Source: Phialocephala subalpina
Taxonomy: Eukaryota > Ascomycota > Leotiomycetes > Helotiales > Mollisiaceae
Assembly (NCBI GenBank): GCA_900073065.1
Contig: FJOG01000014.1
Span: 1,414,803-1,478,802 of the forward strand
Direction: 5' to 3'
Length of the DNA: 64,000 nt
In this document: piece after piece, positions 48,731 to 59,897 of the stretch
How the letters are laid out: each line of letters starts with the position of its first letter
Position numbering within the stretch: the first letter of the stretch is position 1
Made by a program: the position numbers and the translations under genes
The notes under the pieces: model-generated
What the model was told of the DNA's origin: nothing
Databases searched by the model: none
Seen by the model: only the letters and a program-made list of their open reading frames with translations

Positions 48731-50555
48731 TTAGCCGTCCGCCTTCTCCTTACCTTTGTCCTCTATCGAGGTTGTTCCTTCTTCCTTGTATAGATCATTT
48801 TCCTCAATATATTCGACGACTGCCGAGGGCACCAAATATCTGATGCTCAGCTCCCTTCTCAAGAAAAGCCTGATTTTAGTCGAGCTCACATCGTTTTGGA
48901 TGATTTGTTTGATCACCTGCTTGGTATTAGCAAATGATTAAGGGGAGGTAAAGATCCTTGTTTCAAATGAGCAAGGAGCATATGTTGTCAGAGGGGACTC
49001 CGGAAACGGTGTATACTTTGCATCTCAACAAGATGACAAGTATATGAGGTGAGATTATGCTCACATAGATGTTATTCCTAAAAGCCTCAAGACTCGAGAG
49101 AGCATCGTCGATGTCGGTTCCTTGTCGTTCTACGATGAAAGCACCGTACACTCGAAGAATGTGCTTTAAATCCTCACTGCTCCATACACCTTATAGTCGG
49201 TTAGCACAGAGTCTCAAAACGGACAGAAGTCGCTTACCTGGTGTGGACATAGTTTGGATTACTGAAGAAGAACAGGAGGATTAGCATTATCTCATCGGAA
49301 AAGCAGGCGGGCTGACTCACGATCTGCACCAGCCAAGAGTACAATTCGCATAGGTACTCTAGTCCCATCAGGTTTTTCTGCCCCACCTGCATTTAAAATA
49401 TCGGAGTTAGTATACTGCGTCCAGCAAGTTTCAGGAGCATTGGGACATATATTCAAGGCAGCAATTCTTGTGACAAATCGACATAGGGAATTTCGCTCTG
49501 AGAAGTTGACTTACCAAGTACCTCGTTGATCTCGTGGTTGAAATGGCTGCACCTGGTTAGCCGGTCTCAATGGATATGCTGATTTAGACTTACTCAAGCA
49601 CTAGAGCAGTAGGTATGTATGAACTATTCTTGGCTTCCCAGTGGTCGACCACTATTGACAAATTAGCATGAGATTTTACATATGATTATGGAGATGAGGA
49701 GCTGAAAGGCCGAATTGACTCCCGAGTATACTCGCGAGGAGGTCAGATCCTAAATTCCTGTCAAAGAAGGGTAGGATTTGACGTACTTAACCAGTCCGCG
49801 GGTTCTACGGCCAGTTCGCACATTCTCAGGCGGTGAATCGCTGGCGCAAGTCCTGCCTATGGTGACAAATTGAGTCAGAATCACTTCTTTTAGACTTTTT
49901 TTTGGCTTTTTGGGGGGGGTGTATTCGGGAGCTATATCTACGTATCGGGAGAACAGAGCTTCTAAAACAACCCGAAAGGGAAAACCTATCTCGAAGAAGT
50001 CGACCACCTGCCTTCTTGTATGCATCCCCCACCTGCAAAATCATCGAAGTCAGCATAGCTCGATATGAATGGTTTGAGTTGGAGGGAGGGTCTGAGCTGA
50101 GAGGGGGTGATAGTTGAGAGTTTGGTACGGATTGGTGAGAGGTATCCTGTTCAGAATCTCGGAGTCAGTCTACTTCTTTCAGAAAGTTTCAGGAGCAGAA
50201 AACGATGTCACATACCACCCATGATTTCGAAATCGGTGTTGAATTTGGCCTGTAGCAGAATATAATATCAGCGTTGTTGTTTTGACAGAAGGTATATATA
50301 CTTTTTGGAAAGTATACCACAATAGCAGATGTAGCTCCAAACAGGCAAAGGGAGGGGGTACAAAGTACACACATAGTCTGAAGCCATCTCGAACATCCTC
50401 AAATGAAGGTAAGTGATGGGGCTGAAAGATCCGCAAGCCACCAGGCAAAGAGGTTGCTTCTCAGGATAGCGCTGTCGCAAGGTGAGGCGGTGGGAGGGAA
50501 AGGCATTTTGGGAAGTCGGCGGGTTCGGAGTTTGTGCAGAGATGCCGGATGCCAT
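48731..50555 (-). CDS. NMA1: Nicotinamide/nicotinate mononucleotide adenylyltransferase
   Basis: Makes NAD from NMN and ATP. Eleven small exons are needed: 50555-50373, 50249-50216, 50146-50129, 50032-50008, 49852-49787, 49651-49594, 49546-49515, 49386-49321, 49261-49238, 49189-49065, 48916-48731. Motifs: [18 protein letters not shown] (nucleotide-binding GxFxPxTxxH-like), [56 protein letters not shown], and near the end [16 protein letters not shown] (ISSTxxR). All junctions read in frame except between the third and fourth exons, where the only GT donor (50128) leaves the frame one base off. Homology wants the join directly after the SP codons (50133). About 270 residues if so. Either an odd splice, a small mutation or a base error. 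Confidence 0.88.
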
Positions 50556-51682
50556 TCTGGGAATATTGGGTGAGGTTGCTGGGGACTATTGATTTGGGAG
50601 CCTGCGACAGAGGTTGTGAGGTGGGAAGCGGGTGAAGAGTGTATGGCCTTGAATACTGAATTTGCGATGCGTGTATTAAAGGTGTGGTCGAGTCAGGCTC
50701 AGAGGAATGGTTCGTACAAAGTACAATATTAAATTGTATTAGATAAGTGAGCGTGAACAACGAGCTGCTAAATGATTAAGGATAAAGCATGTAGTTGTGA
50801 ATGGAGATGCTTATTGGTGGGAGTGAGCACGAGTTGGTCACACCCCACGGCGCCATCCGTCACAATGAGGAGTATGGCGGCGGTTACGGCCACAGGCCTG
50901 TGGGTCTAGTTAGAACCGCCTGTGGTTGTAACCAACGCCGAGGAGTATGCGAGTTTCAGCCTCGCTGTGCCTTCTGCCTAGAAAAGAGTACCGCGATAAC
51001 AATTTTTAGGAGAGATATCCGACTCTATTTGTTCCTATGCAAGAAAACAGCTATCCAGTATCTAATTATTTAGTATGTTCAGAATACAAAGCTTGTTCAT
51101 TTACAGTATCCAGAACACCTCCCACGATTGAATGACACTACGGCAAACATAGCAGTACCTTCACAACTCCCAACGGCTTGATGTGAGTATCTAGTTCTTG
51201 GAGACTTATTTCCTCTTCCGTGCATATATATCCCTACATAAGCATTGCTGAGCAGAGTGCTATCAAAGACTCAATAGCAACACTCTTGTACTTTGAATTC
51301 TGTAAAGACGACACAGCATGCCTCCATCAGGTTTTTGTTCATGGGTCTTGCATAGTGTTGGCATTTGTGCCTACTGCTTTTATGTATCTCAAAATCCTGT
51401 CAATACTTGGACTCTCTTTTCTTTCTCTAATCTGGTGAGGATGCTCGCTGGAGACTTAGGCACCGGCAGCGCAAAGGCCCGAGCGCCACTTTCATGACGA
51501 CGAGGTGGCTGGACTCCACATGAGCTTGCAGCCAGTCGACAGTCGACCGTCACTCCAACGCCTCTCACGAATAAACATACTAAACATACTCAGCCGCAGA
51601 AGACTGAACATTACGATATTCGAACCTCTCCTTGTTTCCATTACCACAGTAATACTGCGACACTGAGCGACGCAACTTCGAG
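50556..51682. other. Spacer with strong hairpin
   Basis: Promoter of the NMNAT gene, then AT-rich DNA. A long imperfect inverted repeat lies at 50882-50943. No gene seen. Confidence 0.45.
50882..50943. repeat. 16-bp stem hairpin containing a 14-bp palindrome
   Basis: GGTTACGGCCACAGGC (50882-50897) pairs with GCCTGTGGTTGTAACC (50928-50943); the only two differences become G-U pairs in RNA. The left arm also overlaps a perfect palindrome CCACAGGCCTGTGG at 50890-50903. GC-rich island in AT-rich DNA. Confidence 0.65.
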
Positions 51683-51810
51683 ATGAGACTGAGGCATTTC
51701 GCCTCCGCTGCGGTGCTGCTCAGTCTTGCTGCTGGCGAGCTCCATACGCTCAAACACGAGGCTGGCAGATGTGCAATCCGGGGAAATTGTGGAGGAGGAG
51801 GTTTTGTGTT
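51683..51810 (+). pseudogene. NPC1/NCR1-like 5' fragment (relic)
   Basis: ATG opens a signal-peptide-like MRLRHFASAAVLLSLAAG followed by KHEAGRCAIRGNCG. GRCAIRGxCG is the start of the N-terminal sterol-binding domain of Niemann-Pick C1 proteins, a ~1200-residue vacuolar sterol transporter. After this the frame turns to low-complexity (GGGG) with a direct TTAGATGGTG duplication and has no further NPC1 match; nothing of the remaining gene is found downstream. I read it as a detached 5' fragment. The frame itself stays open to 51958, so a chimeric small secreted protein is possible. Confidence 0.5.
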
Positions 51811-51959
51811 AGATGGTGTTAGATGGTGTTCGGCGTTCGATGGCTTTTCTTGCAAGTTCTTTTCGGTCTCGAGTGTCACACTTGACACTGAAAGTAGAAA
51901 TCTAGATTATTTATGCATACTCTTCGAAACCGAAGAAGTATTTGAATCAGCGAAATAGG

Positions 51960-53012
51960 GTGTTATTCGTTCGTTCTGTCAGCCGTTATAGCAGGCACAG
52001 GAAGGTAATCACGGTGTACCAGAAAAGTGGCACACGAATGTACTGGAATGGCGGGGACATTCACCAGCACTTGAAGTCAAGAACAAGAGAGTGGAAGCAT
52101 TAAGCAGAACGTGGCGCCGAGGCCCGAATCTGACCACATAAAACTCCAACGCCGGATCCAATCCCTTTTACAAGTACCTCCAATGTTAGGACAATCATAC
52201 GAGGCGCTGGGGGTTGTCCAATTTGAACATTGGGGATGAAGTATTGGCTCGAAAGAATTCGAATTGTGTTTATTATTCAGACTTTCACGACTCTGTGGCG
52301 CTTGTGAAATTGTCTTATGTCTGGCGATCAATTGGGAACCTTCCCAAGATCTTATCTTTAAACCTGAATCACGAATGATATTGATTTTGATTCGGAGGCA
52401 AGGCCACCATACAAGAATGACCTGTGGAGCTCTACTGCTACATTATCACCGACCTCGCACAAGCTATCGAAATCGAAGGCATAATCTCGTTAATGCAAGC
52501 CTCAAGATGAAACCAAGAATACCAAAGTTGTTGATCAAACCCTCGATATAGTCATCACGTGCTAGTCATTTAGCATCCCGTGGCACCCTTTCTACCACGT
52601 ACGAAGGACAAAAAATTTTCACTGATATACAAATCATTGTTCTCATACGGTTTTTGTCTGATGGCTTGATCTAGGCTCTCCGAACTTGAAAGTGTTTGCG
52701 CGGCCCTTTCATCTTCCAACGATCGATCCGGATGCCCTCATATTTTACAGATCGGGCAAAAGACTTCGGACACTTACAGATCAGCCGCAAGGAGCCTAGA
52801 TCCTCGGTAGCTCCGGCTTTTGATATGTGACTGCTTGAAAGGCAAAAAATCCTTCAGCAAAGGAGTGGCTCCGGAGGACAGGCTGTAAATGGAATCCTAG
52901 CGCCACAATGTCCAGGACCTGATTACATATCATATTTGACACTCGAAATGCCTACCAGAACCTTCCCAGAGATCGGGCGTCTCTTCTTGCGGAACGTGGC
53001 TTTGATATGAGA
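51960..53012. other. Spacer, no gene seen
   Basis: AT-rich DNA with short ORFs only. No remaining NPC1 exons could be recognised. Confidence 0.45.
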
Positions 53013-53079
53013 ACAATATTAAGGAGGTACAATACTAAGGGGCTCGCTTAGCATGCCATTTCGGGAAACAATATTAAGG
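53013..53079. promoter_or_regulatory. Three copies of a 12-mer with ACAAT core
   Basis: ACAATATTAAGG (53013-53024), ACAATACTAAGG (53029-53040) and ACAATATTAAGG (53068-53079), same orientation, about 430-500 bp before the start of the repeat-precursor gene. ACAAT/ATTGT is the core bound by HMG-box mating-type regulators; binding here is inference. Confidence 0.5.
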
Positions 53080-53385
53080 AAATTCTTTCAAGTAAACAAA
53101 CACTTCGACAAACCTCGAGCTCCTCCCCATCTTATATCTGTCGTGCAACGATAACCCACAAAGATGAGCTTGTTTTCCTCTCAAAGGATCTGCTATGTGT
53201 GCTCTAGTTCCGAAGCCACCACGTGGAGATCTCGGCCACTGACGAAGAGGTATATCAAAGGATATGAGGGCGTTGTCGGCGAAGATCGAGGCATCTTACC
53301 TCTTGCAAGCCCGGGATACGATCGGAACTGATACTTGCTTTGTACGTTACGTCCGAAAGCTCAGAGAACAGGATTTGTCGACTCC

Positions 53386-53394
53386 TATAAATAA
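53386..53394 (+). promoter_or_regulatory. TATA box of the repeat-precursor gene
   Basis: TATAAATAA, 119-127 nt before the ATG, followed by a CT-rich then CA-rich leader and the context CAAAATGCC. This rules out the in-frame ATG at 53264 as the start. Confidence 0.7.
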
Positions 53395-53512
53395 CGGCTC
53401 TTCCTCGACTCCAATCCTTCTTCTATCCTTACCAAACAACATACTCCAATACTCCACACATAAACCACACACACAAAACACTCAGCTTAACAGCATCCAA
53501 ACAAATATCAAA

Positions 53513-53695
53513 ATGCCTGCCCAACAGACAAACCCGAAGCCTGCTCAAGGCGGACCCTTCTGCGTCATCCAAAGAGCACCAACCAACCCCAAGCCAGCAC
53601 AGGGCGGTCCTTTCTGCTCAGTCATGCGAGGTCCAACCAACCCCAAGCCAGCTCAAGGCGGCCCTTTCTGCTCCGTCATGCGCACCTTGGCATAA
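53513..53695 (+). CDS. Candidate multi-copy lipopeptide pheromone precursor (60 aa)
   Basis: MPAQQ is followed by three 18-residue units, TNPKPAQGGPFCVIQRAP, TNPKPAQGGPFCSVMRGP and TNPKPAQGGPFCSVMRTL, then a last Ala. Units lie at 53528-53581, 53582-53635 and 53636-53689. Each ends in Cys-x-x-(M/Q)-Arg; CSVM is a good CaaX farnesylation box if the Arg and tail are removed. Over the shared 12 residues I count 7, 3 and 5 base differences (units 1/2, 2/3, 1/3), all synonymous, so the peptide is under selection. No signal peptide. Fungal a-factor-like precursors have one terminal CaaX; the h-type (hybrid) class described in Trichoderma reesei has repeated Cys-x-V-M units with processing sites. 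Resemblance to that class is my inference. Alternatives: a RiPP-type precursor or an unrelated repeat protein. Confidence 0.65.
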   Translation: MPAQQTNPKPAQGGPFCVIQRAPTNPKPAQGGPFCSVMRGPTNPKPAQGGPFCSVMRTLA

Positions 53696-55111
53696 ATCAT
53701 CTTCTCGAGAACAACCTAGTCGACCTACCTACCACAACTTCAACTGACGATATGGTGAAATGCCCATTCGTCGTCTGGCAGAATAGGGGAGACTGGCAAG
53801 TCTAGAAGGAAATGTACACTTCACTTCGACTATACGATTCTAAGGTGGAAAAGGTTGAACAATACTAGGCAGTTGACGAGGACGCTTGTTAGCTGTTCTT
53901 TCCCACATATTTATACCCGAAAAGATGAGGCTTGGAGATATAGCATAAATCATGATGAATGAACGCTTATGGTTCCTTTTTAAAAAAAATCTTACTGCTT
54001 GTGTAAGAAATGACGGTGCAGATATGCACATGTGAACATGCTGAACTTGAATTGCGAGCTTTCCGTCCCCACCATGCTCGAAAAATCAATTGTGTCTGGG
54101 TTTTTGGAGCAATGGCTCGACAGAAGATTCCAGTGTCCGATCTCGCATCTTGAGAGGTAAGATTCGGCCCAGGACAAATTGCTGCTTTCGTAACGTCCAA
54201 GAACTGGGTGAATGAGGTAGAGTCAAGCGATACGTGAAATTGGACAGCAAAAACGTTGAAATCTATTTGAAGACAGTATTCAGCAAGTGAATGAATTCAT
54301 TTATTCAATCCCACCCAGATTGGGAAGTCAATCATTTTCCGAGTGATGAAGAATTGCAAAGGACAAGTTGTCGATTTTCAAACTTGAAATGCTGGACCAG
54401 AGTTTCTCAAAAAATGAAAACACCAGATTTAGCAGGATACTCGGAACCCGGTGATCAAAGGTTTTCATTTGACGTATTTCGCCGATTCAGCTTTCACCAT
54501 CCTGTTGATGATCTCTTCGAGATCTGAATTCCCCTAGACACCCGGGACATTCAAGAGCTGAAATGAGAGTAATCCCTTCAATTGAAGGAGTTTCTATCAG
54601 GTTGCAACAAATCAAACATACTGTCCCAGATACTTGAGATTTGAGAACTTGATTGCTGTGCGGATGTTTTAATCAACGTACCTCAATTTTTGGTAGTTTG
54701 AAGCTGCGGTCTATTTTGAGAAGCTCAGGGGAGCTCGGGAAGCTCCAAGGCTGGCAAAAACTGCTTCGGATGTAAATTGTTCCTTGAGAGCGTAGAATTA
54801 TCGTGTTGTTTGTCGTCTTGCGTACTTCATTTCTCCGGTTCTTTGGGAGATTCTCAGGCCAAACTTGAATGTCCGTCGATGTTTGAAAATGATGTCGGAC
54901 GAGAAGAACTTGGAAGATCGAAGTGGGTAAAAGTGGTCTAGCGCTGTGCAGCCTGACGAATCATCGGCAGCGGATCTCATGGCCGACGGAATCTTTTTCA
55001 GAGCTCCTGTTCAACAGCATCATCCTCGAGACTGCCAGTCGAGTCATCGCGCAGCTCCTTCGACTTCTTTCTTCCTATCGTATCCTATCTCCTCTTAATA
55101 ATTCCTTTCTC
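53696..55111. other. Spacer, no gene seen
   Basis: 3' flank of the small precursor gene and promoter of TOM70. A 78-codon ORF at 54291-54527 has no recognisable motif. Confidence 0.45.
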
Positions 55112-57124
55112 ATGTCTGCTCAGAGCCCACTTGTCGTTGGGAAAGGGGGCGTCCCAGCGTCATCGTCTTCAGTCTGGGATAAGATATCAACTTGGGCATC
55201 GGAGAACAAAGCTGTGGTGTACACAATTGCTGGTGTAGCAGTGGTGGTAACAGGAGCTGGCGTGGCATATTACTTGACTGATTCGGTATGACAGCTCGAC
55301 GCAGTTCTGGAAGACAAATCGTACGGGATAGTGGCTAATTCGCAAACATCAACAGACGTCTACACCTCCCAAGGAATCACCTAAAAAGTCGAGCAAGAAG
55401 GAAAAGCGGAGGAAGAAGGAGGAGGAGAAAAAGGCCGCAGATATAGAGAAGGCAGAGAAGCCAAAGGCGCCCACCGTCGAGTCTGTCGATGAGCTTCCCG
55501 AGGTGGATGAGACCACAGTCGGGAACCTCTCAGAACAAGAACGAAAGGACTATGCTGCGAAGCTGAAGGCTGCCGGAAACACTGCATATGGTGCCAAGGA
55601 TTACCCAAAGGCCATCGACTTATATGGCAAGGCTATTCTATGCAAGCCAGACCCAATCTTCTACTCGAATCGTGCCGCATGCTTCAATGCTCTTGGGCAA
55701 TGGGAAAAGGTCATCGAGGATACGACTGCTGCCATCAACCTGGACAACGAATACGTCAAGGCCTTGAACCGAAGAGCAAATGCATATGAGCACCTCGAGA
55801 AATTCAGCGAGGCCCTGCTTGATTTCACTGCAAGCTGTATAATCGATGGCTTCCGAAACGAGGCCAGCGCACAAGCCGTGGAGCGTCTCCTTAAGAAGGT
55901 GGCAGAGGCAAAGGGAAAGGCTATACTTGCTAGCAAGGACAAGAGATTGCCCAGCCCAACTTTCGTCACCAACTACCTACAAAGTTTCCGAGCTCGCCCG
56001 CCACCAGCAGGTCTCGAATTAGACGCTGAGATCCCAGAAGACTCCGGTAAAGGACAATTGCAACTCGGTCTGCGTGTAATGGAGAAGAAGACTGGCGATG
56101 GCTACGAGGAGGCCGCTGCTGCTTTCGACAAAGCGCTGGAAATTGGAGGTCTCGAGGAGCACGAGGCGTTTGCGTACAACATGCGAGGCACATTCAAATA
56201 CCTCCGTGGCGAGAACGTGTCTGCATTGGAGGATTTGACCAAGAGTGTTGATTTGCAACCATCTCTAACACAGAGCTTCATCAAGCGAGCTAGCATGCAC
56301 TTGGAGTTGGGTATGTTGAGCTGTTAAATACATGAGGATCGTACTAACTTGGATGCAGGCAACAAGGACGCTGCCGCAGACGATTTCGAGAAGGCTATGG
56401 AGCAGAACAACGACGACCCCGACATTTACTACCACCGCGCCCAACTTCACTTCATCCTTGGAGAGTTCCCAGAGGCTGCGAAAGACTACCAGAAATCGAT
56501 CGACCTCGACAGAGACTTCATCTTCTCACACATTCAGCTGGGGGTCACACAATACAAGATGGGATCAATTGCCTCATCAATGGCTACTTTCCGAAGGTGC
56601 ATCAAGAACTTCGACAAGGTGCCGGATGTGTACAACTATTACGGAGAGTTGCTGCTCGACCAGCAAAAATACCAGGAGGCTATCGAGAAGTTCGATACCG
56701 CGGTGGAGATGGAGAAGCAGACCAAGCCATTGGGCATGAACGTTCTGCCGTTGATCAACAAGGCACTGGCTCTCTTCCAATGGAAGCAAGACTTCGCAGA
56801 GGCGGAGAAGCTCTGCCAGAAAGCCCTGATCAGTAAGTGATTTGCTGGGATACGTACTTTCAATGCTGACATTCTACAGTTGATCCTGAATGCGATATTG
56901 CCGTTGCCACGATGGCACAGTTGTTGCTCCAACAAGGCAAAGTGACAGAAGCATTGAAGTACTTCGAGCGTGCCGCCGAATTGTCCCGAACCGAAGGTGA
57001 AATTGTGAACGCTCTCTCATACGCCGAAGCCACACGAACACAATTGGAAGTACAAGAAAAGTATCCCCAGCTTGCTAACAGACTGCAAGGGATGGGCGGA
57101 GGATTCGGTGGCCCCATGCGTTAA
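55112..57124 (+). CDS. TOM70: Mitochondrial import receptor TOM70
   Basis: Exons 55112-55285, 55356-56310, 56359-56832 and 56880-57124 give 615 residues, the usual size. It is an outer-membrane receptor that takes carrier-type precursors from cytosolic chaperones. Residues 34-54 ([21 protein letters not shown]) form the single N-terminal anchor. A charged KR/E linker ([19 protein letters not shown]) follows. The rest is TPR repeats: [20 protein letters not shown] starts the N-terminal chaperone-clamp TPRs, then [13 protein letters not shown] and [11 protein letters not shown]; the C-terminal set includes [16 protein letters not shown] and [12 protein letters not shown]. The end [11 protein letters not shown] is Gly-rich. 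All introns are 47-70 nt and in frame. Confidence 0.96.
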
Positions 57125-57715
57125 AGCGTTGGAGCGGACACCTGTATGGAATTGGGATTTGTTGACGATAGATGGTTTTGTGTAGGATGGCACGGCTGAG
57201 CACGCGGTTGGGAAACCGCATACAACGATTGCATTTGTAACTAATACTCCACTTCACTCGCAGGAGAGTGTGTATAGTAAAGATGAATGACGCACTTTTC
57301 ATGTCCAGTCCACCTGGTAGAGGCAGATTCTGAAGTCAGGTGCATCGTGAAACCTTCTAGGTCGAGTTCTGGGCTGGCAGGAGGTTCCGACAAGCTTTAG
57401 GCTTAACATGAATTCCTAAGCCATCGGACCTTGACGCGAGACCATGCCAGAGTTACCGCGGCCACCGCGACCACTGCACCAGATTGTCCCAAAAGTTCTT
57501 GAACATTTTGGTCGTCGACCTCGTTCAGGGGTCCACTGTGCTAAGGTGTTAGCTCTCACGAGCTGCCATTACATCAACACACTATGATGTAACTTGCCTT
57601 AGAACACCTCGAGCTTTTATATTTCTTTGTAAAATCTATTTCTTTCCTAGTTGTACCACACGAGCATCTTTCTGAAAAGTATCTTCTTGCATTTGTTATT
57701 GATTCAAAAGTCATA
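57125..57715. other. Intergenic region
   Basis: 3' flank of TOM70 and promoter of the next small gene; nothing else recognised. Confidence 0.5.
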
Positions 57716-58207
57716 ATGTCTTCATACGAGAACAAAGATCCTCTCGAAGTTGCAAAGCAAGCAAAGCGTGAACTCAACTCCCACCAAGCGAAGCAAGGTG
57801 GCTACAATAATAGCGATTCTAGTATGTTACTCTTTTCCTACCCTGAATACCCTTCCTCATGCTAGACATTGCTCCCCAAACGCAAATCCTCAACTAACAC
57901 CTCCCTCCCAGCAAGCGAATCCGGCATCAACGAAGCCGCCACCTCCCGCTTCCCCGGCGCCTCCGTAACATACGGCTCTGCCGCCTCGGGTGCTGGCGAC
58001 AACCGCGAGATCCCAATTGAAGAAGGAGGCGACCCTTTGGGGTCCGGACAACCAACTAAGGCTAGAGATTTTGAAGGCGTTGGAGGACCTGAGGATAAGA
58101 GTGCGTTGGATAGGGAGAATAGGGGCGGTGATGATGATGTTATGGGGAATGTGAGGCAGGGTGGGAATGTTAAGGAGGGGAGGCTGGGAGCTAGGGGTCA
58201 ACAGTAG
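57716..58207 (+). CDS. Small hydrophilic, probably disordered conserved fungal protein
   Basis: Exons 57716-57821 and 57912-58207 give 133 residues. The composition is polar and Gly/Asp/Asn-rich with no membrane segment or signal peptide. N-terminal part YENKDPLEVAKQAKRELNS is helical; blocks PGASVTYGSAASGAGDNREIP, DFEGVGGPEDK and DDDVMGNVRQGG look like a conserved filamentous-fungal family of unknown function. The composition recalls hydrophilin/LEA-like stress proteins, but that is inference. Confidence 0.78.
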
Positions 58208-59093
58208 CTAGTGATGAGGAGGGATAGGGAACGTCGAATAGCATTTGACTAAAGTCGATGGATAGCCTCTGTATGGAAAAAGAAAGTGGACTTGAATGCC
58301 CAAGACGGAAATTGTACGAAAGTGACTTCGGATGTGTGGATCTCAAGTGAGAGTTTGGGAGTAGTTTAATGTTCTGGTTACATTTCCGACATTTCAGTTT
58401 ACTGATGAATGTGGAGAAATGGCTATGGAGATTGACGGTTTGCAACGTTGTTTCCTCTTTCAGACATTCAAGTTCACTCCTCCTAGCAAGTCCAACCTTC
58501 TAGCAGATCAAATGTCCCAGCCGATCTGGGACTTCTTGGCGGACCTTCCTGGCTTCCGATGTCCTTGCCACTCTAGGAAACTGGAAATCTGAGGCGCAAG
58601 ATTGTTTCATTCCTGGTATATGCAAGTTTGTCCCATGTGCTTGTCCAAGATTCCAAGTCCCTCTTGTCAGCATTTTCAAACAGTGTTCTAGTTTCCGAGA
58701 TCCTAGCCAATCTTGCCAAATCAGGATATCTTGCGCACAGATGCTCTCCTCCTGAGCCCCTGAGTGTCATTGTTTCATAGATTGTGTTTAGCGAGCATTT
58801 GCTAACTTCACTTCATCGAAAAAAGGATCACAGAGGGGTGTGGCAGGAAGGAAAGATGCGAAAAATCTTGGACAATAATGATATCCAATGTTGTACATGA
58901 GTTTGCTGCAAGAGTGCAGCCAAGGCTCGACTGAGTATATACAAGAATCCTCTTCCTCCTATGCACAAATGCCTTCTCCTCAAGTGCCTTTCCCCGACAC
59001 AGCTTCTCTCCCTTTTAGTATCCATATTATGTCCTCCGCAATTTCTATCATTGTTTTTGAGTATTAAGTTCTTTTGTTGATATGAAAGGGCTC
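58208..59093. other. Spacer between convergent genes
   Basis: 3' flanks of the two neighbouring genes; no other feature seen. Confidence 0.45.
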
Positions 59094-59897
59094 TCAAGCA
59101 TAGAACCAGTACCTGCATCCACGTTAGTTTAAAGTCTAGTAAGATATTAGAACAGAAGGAAGACATACTCAGCAGCATATGGTACCGAAATGAGGTCCGT
59201 GCTCGAACAGTTCGCAGGCGCAGAACCACCAGCAGTCACAACTCTATACGCCACACTCGTGCCAACACTCGTATACGTCGCCTTCTTAGTCAATTGAAGC
59301 CAGTCGACGGCGCCAGTCCCCATGGGCCCAACGTTCGCCGTGCTAGGCGCCTTCACATCTCCACTCTTCCCTCCGAATAAGATCTTGTTGACAGCGGTAA
59401 GGTCAAAGGTTGGTGTTCCAGCTGCGTCGAAGTAGTGGTGGCCCAAAGGCTTGAAGACGCCGGCTGCGAGGGCGAGGTCTCCGGTGGGAAGGGGCATGTA
59501 GACTGCTAGTGGGGGGATGGTGTGGACGGCGGATTCGGATTGGAATGCGAGAGAAGTGGCATCGTAGAGGGTCGCAATAGCACCAAGCGCCGAAGGAACT
59601 GCCCCGACTGCGCTGCAGGTATAGTTCTGGATACCGCGGCCAATGGCGACGTATGCAAGGGTGAGGTTGGTAGTTGGGAGGTCAGGAGTATCTGAGGAAG
59701 ATACGTCAGTGTTTGGTAGAGGAATGAGAATAGGTTGACTTACTGCCACTGGAGGGGATGGTGGGGGTTGTGCCAACTGCCTTGGTGGGGAGGCAATCTG
59801 CTGCTGCAACTGCTGGATCCGGAATTGGAGATGCAGTTGAGACTTGGACAAGAGCAATGGCTAGAAAGCCCGCGAGAAGGGCGCGTACTGAAGGCAT
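59094..59897 (-). CDS. Secreted DUF3455-family protein
   Basis: Exons 59897-59744, 59691-59169 and 59112-59094 give 231 residues ending EYWFYA. The signal peptide is MPSVRALLAGFLAIALVQVS, cut near TASP. The domain runs from about residue 55 (LAYVAIGRGIQNYTC, GAIATLYDAT) through HYFDAAGTPTFDL and GAVDWLQLTKKA to AYRVVTAGGSAPANC. Proteins of this family are often mislabelled malate dehydrogenase in fungal genomes, but no dehydrogenase motif is present here. Extracellular; function unknown. Confidence 0.87.

Noticed and set aside
53264..53512. In-frame upstream ATG extending the peptide precursor by 83 codons
   Set aside because: A consensus TATA box and CT/CA-rich leader lie inside the extension, so ATG 53513 is the better start.
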